Of a stretch of 64,000 nt of DNA, positions 57,538 through 64,000 are shown piece by piece (position 1 is the stretch's first letter; each line of letters begins with the position of its first letter). The notes beneath the pieces are model-generated. The model was not told the DNA's origin and made no database searches. It worked only from the letters and a program-made list of their open reading frames with translations. Both the position numbers and the translations under genes were made by a program. This DNA is from Rhabdornis inornatus (Eukaryota > Chordata > Aves > Passeriformes > Rhabdornithidae): NCBI GenBank assembly GCA_013397075.1, contig VWZS01004484.1:992001-1056000 (forward strand). The letters are read 5' to 3'.

Positions 57538-60500
57538 GCACACCTCAGTGCTTATGAGCAGCTATGTGTGTTCGCCCTGCTGCTCAGGTGGTCCCAGCTT
57601 GGGACCTGCATAGGTCTCCCAGCTGCTCCACCCCCAGCACAACATTGCTGCAGCACGCTTTTCTGGGGTTCTATAGGGAAAATAACTTGTGGGGCTTCAG
57701 CTTCACCCAACACATCCATTTCATTGCCTGAAAGAGACCAACATCAAATAGATGCTATGCATTCACCAAAAACCAGTCTTTACTGCAAGGTAAACTAGTA
57801 CCAGACTACCCAACGGTCTAATTCTCTAAATTTCTCATTTTTAAGACTGCAGCATTGCTGTTCTCCACTAAAAAAGCTCCTTGCCCTGCACAAGGGCCAG
57901 GAGAGCCCTCTCTGCTTACAGCCACTGAAGAAGAGCTGCACACAGCTGCCTTCAGCCCCTTCCCGAAGGCTGTCCTGGCGTTATCTCTGGCTCCTACAGA
58001 CACATTTTCCTCTCAGCAGGGAGTTATTTGCCAACAACAGGTCTCCCTTTCTACATTCATCTGTCTTCCTCCTCTGTCCTTAAGAGGACACTCCCAGACA
58101 CACATTTTTGCCTTCTCATGGCAGAGTCTGTTAGCCCTATACATAGCAGTGTGCAGTGTTTCTCCTCGTCCTGCTAAGATTAATTATTCACAGTCCTTTG
58201 CTTGAAAACTTTTTCCCTCCCAGCTCAGCCAAGTGTTGGGATACTCATCAGCCTTAGTGATCTGAAGGAGCAAGACCACTAGGGAATGGACCCAAGATGA
58301 TGCTGAATCTGTCTGTTCAGAGAACCCTTAAAATCCTTCTTGTGGAGGCCCTGGCTGTGCTCACACTCTCGGGAGCACACACTGATGGCAAGGGTTGGTC
58401 TGTCTCATTGCATAGGGGTGTGGTAACACCTCTGGGGTTATATTTCTATCCGGATTTTAAATTCAGACTAAGCTGCTGTTGAGGGAGGGAGATGCTGAGA
58501 CAGGTGGTGTTTCCTGCCCCCCGCTCTCTGCTCTGTCTTCTTACTGGCTCTGTATGGACATATGATGCTTCAATGGGATTAGATTTTGGGGTTGTATTGG
58601 GCTTTTTCCTGTACTGCTCCTCCAAGCTTACCCTGAAAAGGAGAGACTCATGACCTTAGGAAGAGTCTTTGCAGTTTACCACTGGTGCTGTGCACAGCAT
58701 AACTCTGCCTTTAAAACCACAGGTCTTGTCAGTGGAGAAATGGGTGCTCCTCTCCTGCACATTCCCACCAAGGATGGTGTCCTACCCCCTTCCGTTGGGG
58801 ATGGTACAACTGCCCTGATATGAAATATGGGGAGGTGCCCTTTACAAGAGCATTCTTCGCTGATTCCATTTATACAGAAGAGGCTGAAGTTGAGGTGAGA
58901 CAGCTGCATTTTTTGTTACTCCTAACCCCATTCCCTGCTAATTTTTGCAGAAGAAATTTTGCAGGGGAGCATGTTTTCCTTTCAGTAGCTTATAAAACCT
59001 GCAGCTGTAGGAGCATTAAGTGCTGCTGTTGCTGAGGGCACAAATGGACGAAACTACCTGTGGCCAAGTTCTTCCACTGCCTGTTGATGCCAAACACATC
59101 CTGCTGTTCCTGACAGCTCCTGCCATGCAGGAATCTCTCTGCCTGCTTTGTTTCACACCAGAGTTTGACTTTAGACACCAGAGAAAGATCAAGGTCACCT
59201 GTCCAGACATAGGTTATGCACTGCCTGGCCATGGTGGAGACAAGATCTGGCCAGCCCTGCCAGGCTGTGGTGAGGATGAAGTCTGGGCAGCCCTGTCTGT
59301 AGCTCTTCCCTGTCTTTTCTGCTGCCTACTGGATGGTGAGTGATGTGGTAAATCAGCTGTCACTTAGCAACGCTGCCGGCTGGGGACCAGCGGCAGGTTT
59401 TGGTGCAGGAGTGATGCCTACAAGGCTGTGCAGTGGTTCTTTCACCTTTTTTCCCCTCACTGTTTTCCATCCCAGCATATATTTTCTTTTACTCGCTGCT
59501 TTCCCTGAACACGTGAGTGCAGGTTTTCCATGACTGAAGACAACAGCCCCAGCTGCAGGAGCCAGATGTTCCCTGCCAGCCCTCCCTGTGATGGTCGTGC
59601 AGTGCTGGAGCACCCCGAGACCCCAGCAATTTGAGCTCCAACCCAGCACATGGTGGCAAGCATCCATCTGCCACCTGCAGAGCTGGTACAGCAGGACACA
59701 GAGAGGGCAGAAGGATGATTATCTGGGGTTTATTCTCTGAGGAAGAAAACAGCATGGAGAAACACAGGGACCTGCCTATATAGGGAGCTCAGATCAGCAC
59801 TGCAAAATCATTGCCTGTGGGACTTGAAACCTGTTAAGCACACCTGAAATATGGCCTGTGGCTCTCACCAAGGGTATTTCTGCACATGGATTTGTCTAAC
59901 TCTTCACTATCTGCACAGCCAGGCCCCAAGAGCAGGGGGCCGTGCAGTAGAAGGCAGGAAGATCATGGCTGTGTTCACTGGGGTGAGGGATGGGGAGCCC
60001 TCAGTTCTCCCAGCACTGCCTCTCACCTTGTCCCTCCTCTTGGGTTCGGGAGCAGGAAGAGAAACCTTCCAGCTTAAGGCTTTTAAACTGACAGTCTGCA
60101 AACTCTTCAAAAGAACTGAAACCTATCAGAGAAAAGGACAATTAGAGGGGCTTAAACCATTTGTGAACCATCCTGGCACATTTTGGAGCCTTTTCTGACA
60201 AGGGCTAAGAAGCAGATTCAGTTCTGCTCCCCATGACTCCCGGCCCTATGACTCTAAGAAATTTTTCCATGCAACAATGCACTTTAAAAGAAAAAAAAAA
60301 AAAAAGGAAGAGGCCTTTCCTTCAGAACTAGTGAGCAAAAGATCTTGCATAAGGGAGTTGCTCACTTGGTGGCCCAGTTGGAATAAAACTCCTGGTTCCC
60401 AAAAAGCAGTTTTTCATTTACACCCAGTTTTGAGATATGATCTGAATGTATCTAGCCAAAACTCAGGCTTGCAAACCCAGCCCGTGCGAGGGAAAGGATT

Positions 60501-63254
60501 TGCAAGTATAAGGAAGCCAGACTGAACTGGCAGATTGGGCCAGGCTAGACAGGCCAAGCTGAACCAGTTGCTCATGGAACAATGATGTAGGACAATAAAT
60601 GGAATCACTCAGGGGTAGCTGCTATGGTGAGGTGCTGTGGAGCCTAGTTGAGATGGAGGGAGCTGCTAAACCTATGGTAACCAGGTCTGAGGCCACATGG
60701 GGTGAGACAGCCTGGCCCAAAGGGAAGAATCTTCCATTTTGGATGACCTATTGTAGGAACAGACATTCAAACAAGGAAGGAGTAAGCAAGGCTGAAAAGC
60801 AGCCAGTGAAAGACGTGACTTTTGATGTGACATGAGGTTTGAAAATTTATGAGTAGCCTGGGGAGCTCTTCTCAGGGCTTGGTTCATCATACACTGGAAG
60901 AAGATGCCAAAGGGTGCCATGAGATAAAGCTGGAGACCTGTTGAGTTTGAGGACTCAACACCCTGGTTGTGGCCTCTGTGAACTGACCCCAAATTCTGTG
61001 CAGTGTTTCTGGGACACTGGATTGACATTCGAAGAAATCTCCTGAGGAAGGTCAGCCTGGGAATCAGTTTCTCTCTTGCCCACATTCAGCAACACCAGCT
61101 GAACACTGGCCACAGATGCAATTAGCTTGGCAGCCCTTTTAATGTTTCCATTTCTGAGGTTACAGCTTGGATCAATCTGTGCAGGCAGGATTGTAGCAGG
61201 GTTCCTGGGATGGGGAGTGAGGCTCAGACACTCAGCATGGATCCCTGGGAGTGGCTGCTTGCTCTCTCCCATCCAAAAGTGAGTTACTTTTTATTTAGTG
61301 TGAAAGGATACTTCTGCCAGAATATGCAGCACTTGTTCTCAACAAATTGAAGGGAAATCTGTTACTTTACAAATTCTAAGGATTTGAAGGAATTTCTCTA
61401 AGAAATGAGGTCTATTTTATAATTTTTTCTTTCTTCTGGGTGATATTTGCAAGGGAATAATGAAGGCTTAACAAACCTCTACACAGTTGAAATTCCTGAA
61501 GTTTTGCATAAAGGCTATATTTGGGGATAAGAGGTTATTATTAGGGTAAAATGAAGCTTTTGTCACTAACAATTCAAAATCTAAGTAGGATAATCTGGAA
61601 TGACAACAAATACACTTTAGTCGTGATAACATAATTACTGATCAGGAAGAATAGAGGACAAAATTAGGATTGTTTAGGTATCTTTATGCTTTGTTTCTTC
61701 CTTCAAATGCTGCTGAGTGCTAATTTCCCACATCACAACATTTAGATTGAAACAATCATCAAACCTGTAGAGAATTTGATGTTTCATCATTCAGCTGTTC
61801 ACTCATCTTTCCTTGATTCCAGGTTTTCATGCCAAGCAGCAGGAGAATGTGATGCCTCAAAGACATAAAAGCCAAATTTTGGCACAGAGACAGAGGACTG
61901 TCCAGTGCCACATCTGTGCGTGAAAATAGGGGCAGAATATCCATGCACATAGGGGAGGCCTTGGACTCAGTGAGCCTCACAGGACAATTAAAGATGTTAA
62001 TGTTAATGAAGAAAGATGGAAGCAGGCTCCACATGGTCCACCTCTCCGCAGTTGTCTTAAATTACCTTGATGAAATCTGTTCTCCTGACTATCTATTAAG
62101 TGGGGATGGTCCTTGCTTACCTCTTAGAGCATATTTTGAGGATAAACACATCCAAAGTCTGTGAAATGCTGAGCTGGTATGGTGACAGAGGGAGTTGAAG
62201 GATGTAAAGTGGATTCACATTTGGGATTACAAGACTTTCCCTCTGAAGAGCACAGAAACTTCACTCTTGGGCATTTTGGCTGCACTGTGGCTGAGGGCTG
62301 GGGTTATTCAATGGGTTCACAGTGTCTCTGGTCCACCCTCCTTCCCTGGGGACCAAGTCCTTTCCCATGCTGTGATATTAATAAAATGATAGGCTACAGT
62401 TGTTAATTGATAAATAACAAAGAAGATAATACAAGTTGAGAAACCTGCTTCTTTTATCACAAATCTCTTGGAACAGAACTAAGGGGAGATTGACTTGGGG
62501 GTCACCCTTAAATAGAAGGAAATTATCCCCTTTTTGTGCAACAAAAGGTTTGAATTAGAATTTCATAAGAAATAGAGCAGAGCAATCTGCAGCAATGTCA
62601 AGCCCTCAAAGTATTATGTGGGACAATCTGACAACAAATCTTGAGTTGTAAAAGAGCCTTCTGAGAGTCAAGAAGATAAGGTGTGGGAGAGAAACTCATG
62701 TATACGCTGTCCTAATGGCCAGATCTATTTCAACATTGCAGAAACTCAGAGGGAAGCAAAAGACCCCACAATTCAGAGAAAAAACCCTGAAAAACAAGGA
62801 AAAGACTGCAAGGATTGTGACATCCTTTGCTTTTTTGTCTGGAAGATATTGAAGAGGAGTGAGAAAAGGTGAAGGGAGACTTTGCGACTGGGTAGGTTGT
62901 CCTGATGGACCACAGGTTTCCTCATGCAGCTGCCCTTAGGTGTGGCTCTGTTTGGTGATTTATATTGGCATTAAGCAAGTTAAATAACACTGGCAATGGC
63001 ACCCAACAGATTCTCCTGAAGATATCCAGGGCTGCCTGTTCCCTACTGCCCAAGACTCATAATTCAGTTCTGCCCCGTGGGAACCTCTCTGGTCTTTTGG
63101 AGTGGCTCTGAAAGTGGTTTGGACTCAGAAAAGACTAAACAAGACAGCTGTTGAGTTGATGCTGCTCTTTGTTAGTGCCTGATGCAGCACGATTGTGATG
63201 CCTCCAGGGAGCCCTTTGTGGTTTCCTGCATGAGAACTGTGCTTATCAAGAAAG

Positions 63255-63605
63255 GATACAGGAATTGGGATTGTTGACCTGGAGAACAGAAGGTTTTTGG
63301 GACCTAATTGTGACCACCTAGTTGCTAAAGGGAAAGATGGAGAGGGACCTTGGACAGGGGCCTGGAGCAACAGGACAAGGGAGAATGCCTTTATTCATAC
63401 TGGCAGGGGACAGGGTTAGATGGGATATCGGGAAGAAAATCTTTCCTATGAGGGTGCTGTGACATGGCACAGGTTGCCCAGAGAGGTTGTGGCTGGCCCA
63501 TCCCTGGAAGTGTTCCAGACCACACTGGATGGGGCTTGGAGCAAACTGAGATAGTGGAAGGTGCTCCTGCCCATGGCAGGGAGGTTGGAATGAGGTGAGC
63601 TCTAG
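63255..63605 (+). mobile_element. CR1 LINE 3' fragment
   Basis: The fragment contains 'ctggagaacagaaggttttt', 'ttgcccagagaggttgtgg', 'tccctggaagtgttccag', 'gatggggcttggagc' and 'tgcccatggcaggg'. It stops at 'gaatgaggtgagctctag' without the simple-repeat tail and abuts a second CR1 piece in the opposite orientation. Confidence 0.85.
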
Positions 63606-63725
63606 CAGTTTGAAGCCATTCCTCCTTGTTCTGCCACTCCAGGTCCTTGTCCAGAGCTTCTCTCCATCTTTCTTGTTGGCCCCTTCAGGTACTGGAAGGC
63701 CACAATCAGGTAGGTGCAAGATGCC
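63606..63725 (-). mobile_element. CR1 LINE internal fragment, reverse orientation
   Basis: The phrases 'ccattcctccttgttctgcc', 'actccaggtccttgtccag' and 'ccttcaggtactggaaggcc' are the reverse complement of a common CR1 segment. It lies directly next to the forward CR1 at 63255-63605, forming an inverted pair. Confidence 0.7.
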
Positions 63726-64000
63726 CTGAGTGTGCTGGATCAGGAGTAGAAGGATAAGGCTCTCAGTCACACAGACAACGTGAAGGGTCTGGGGAGAGTG
63801 CTGGACAATGTGCCCTGAGAGATGCAGCTTCTAAGAGCTGCATTTGTGCATTGATCCAGGACATGAAATCTCAGAATACAAACTCAGCCTGGTTTAGCAC
63901 AGGACAGGCTCCAGGCAGGCAGGAGCAGCCCCAGTTTGCCCAGTGCTGAACCAGTTTGCTCCTGCTCTGCAGCTGAGAGGCTGGAGGGATGGAGCTGAGC

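Larger units (their letters stand above)
57129..64000. other. Intergenic sequence upstream of NMNAT2
   Basis: This is about 6.9 kb between the NMNAT2 CpG island and the window end. It contains three CR1 fragments and otherwise unique, AT-leaning sequence. The reading frames are short and show no recognised domain or splice structure. In other vertebrates the next gene on this side is SMG7, and no exon of it is recognisable here. Confidence 0.65.

Noticed and set aside
59700..60620. A possible LTR with a TATA-like box (CTATATAG near 59777)
   Set aside because: I could not find paired TG...CA ends, a target-site duplication or a second LTR. One TATA-like word is not enough.
1..64000. CRISPR arrays, operons, tRNA/rRNA genes and viral genes
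   Set aside because: None were seen. The window is a vertebrate chromosomal segment with spliced genes, and the simple repeats are CR1 tails and microsatellites.

Overview
This is vertebrate nuclear DNA, almost certainly from a bird. Three multi-exon genes with canonical GT-AG introns occupy the first 56 kb. The introns are short. The recognisable interspersed repeats are mostly CR1 LINE 3' ends, some with the bird-typical (ATTCTGTG)n-like tail. The gene order LAMC1 - LAMC2 - NMNAT2 matches the conserved vertebrate block of human 1q25. I cannot name the species. There are no prokaryotic features.

Layout. (1) 1-9335: the 3' part of LAMC1 (laminin gamma-1) on the + strand. It has ten coding exons for the C-terminal coiled coil, the stop at 6718-6720, and a roughly 2.6 kb 3' UTR ending at an AATAAA near 9312. 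(2) 9340-13980: intergenic. (3) 13980-30345: a complete LAMC2 (laminin gamma-2) on the + strand, with 23 coding exons. All splice phases close into one open frame of about 1172 codons, and two AP-1 sites lie just upstream of the start. (4) 30460-57.1 kb: NMNAT2 on the - strand, tail-to-tail with LAMC2. Ten downstream coding exons are intact at 33290-39709, followed (against the + strand) by a roughly 16 kb intron 1 and a truncated first exon at 55944-55995. (5) 57.1-64 kb: sequence upstream of NMNAT2 with several CR1 copies and no supported gene.

How the genes relate. LAMC1 and LAMC2 are tandem paralogues, and the last ten coding exons have almost identical sizes and phases in both. Their products are gamma chains of secreted basement-membrane laminin trimers. 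Both keep the C-terminal Cys and the Glu at the third position from the end, which matters for integrin binding. NMNAT2 is unrelated in function: it is the axonal/Golgi NAD-synthesising adenylyltransferase.

Most notable observations. At 55753-57128, two exact or near-exact repeats flank single Ns in a pattern that means four contigs were stitched in the wrong order. The error cuts NMNAT2 exon 1 inside its catalytic motif and is not biological. A 44-bp tandem duplication copies the splice donor of LAMC2 exon 2. A CpG-rich block with repeated CCAAT modules lies inside NMNAT2 intron 1 and looks like an unannotated promoter. I did not find an undescribed molecular system. The window is a well-known gene neighbourhood with a few unusual local structures.
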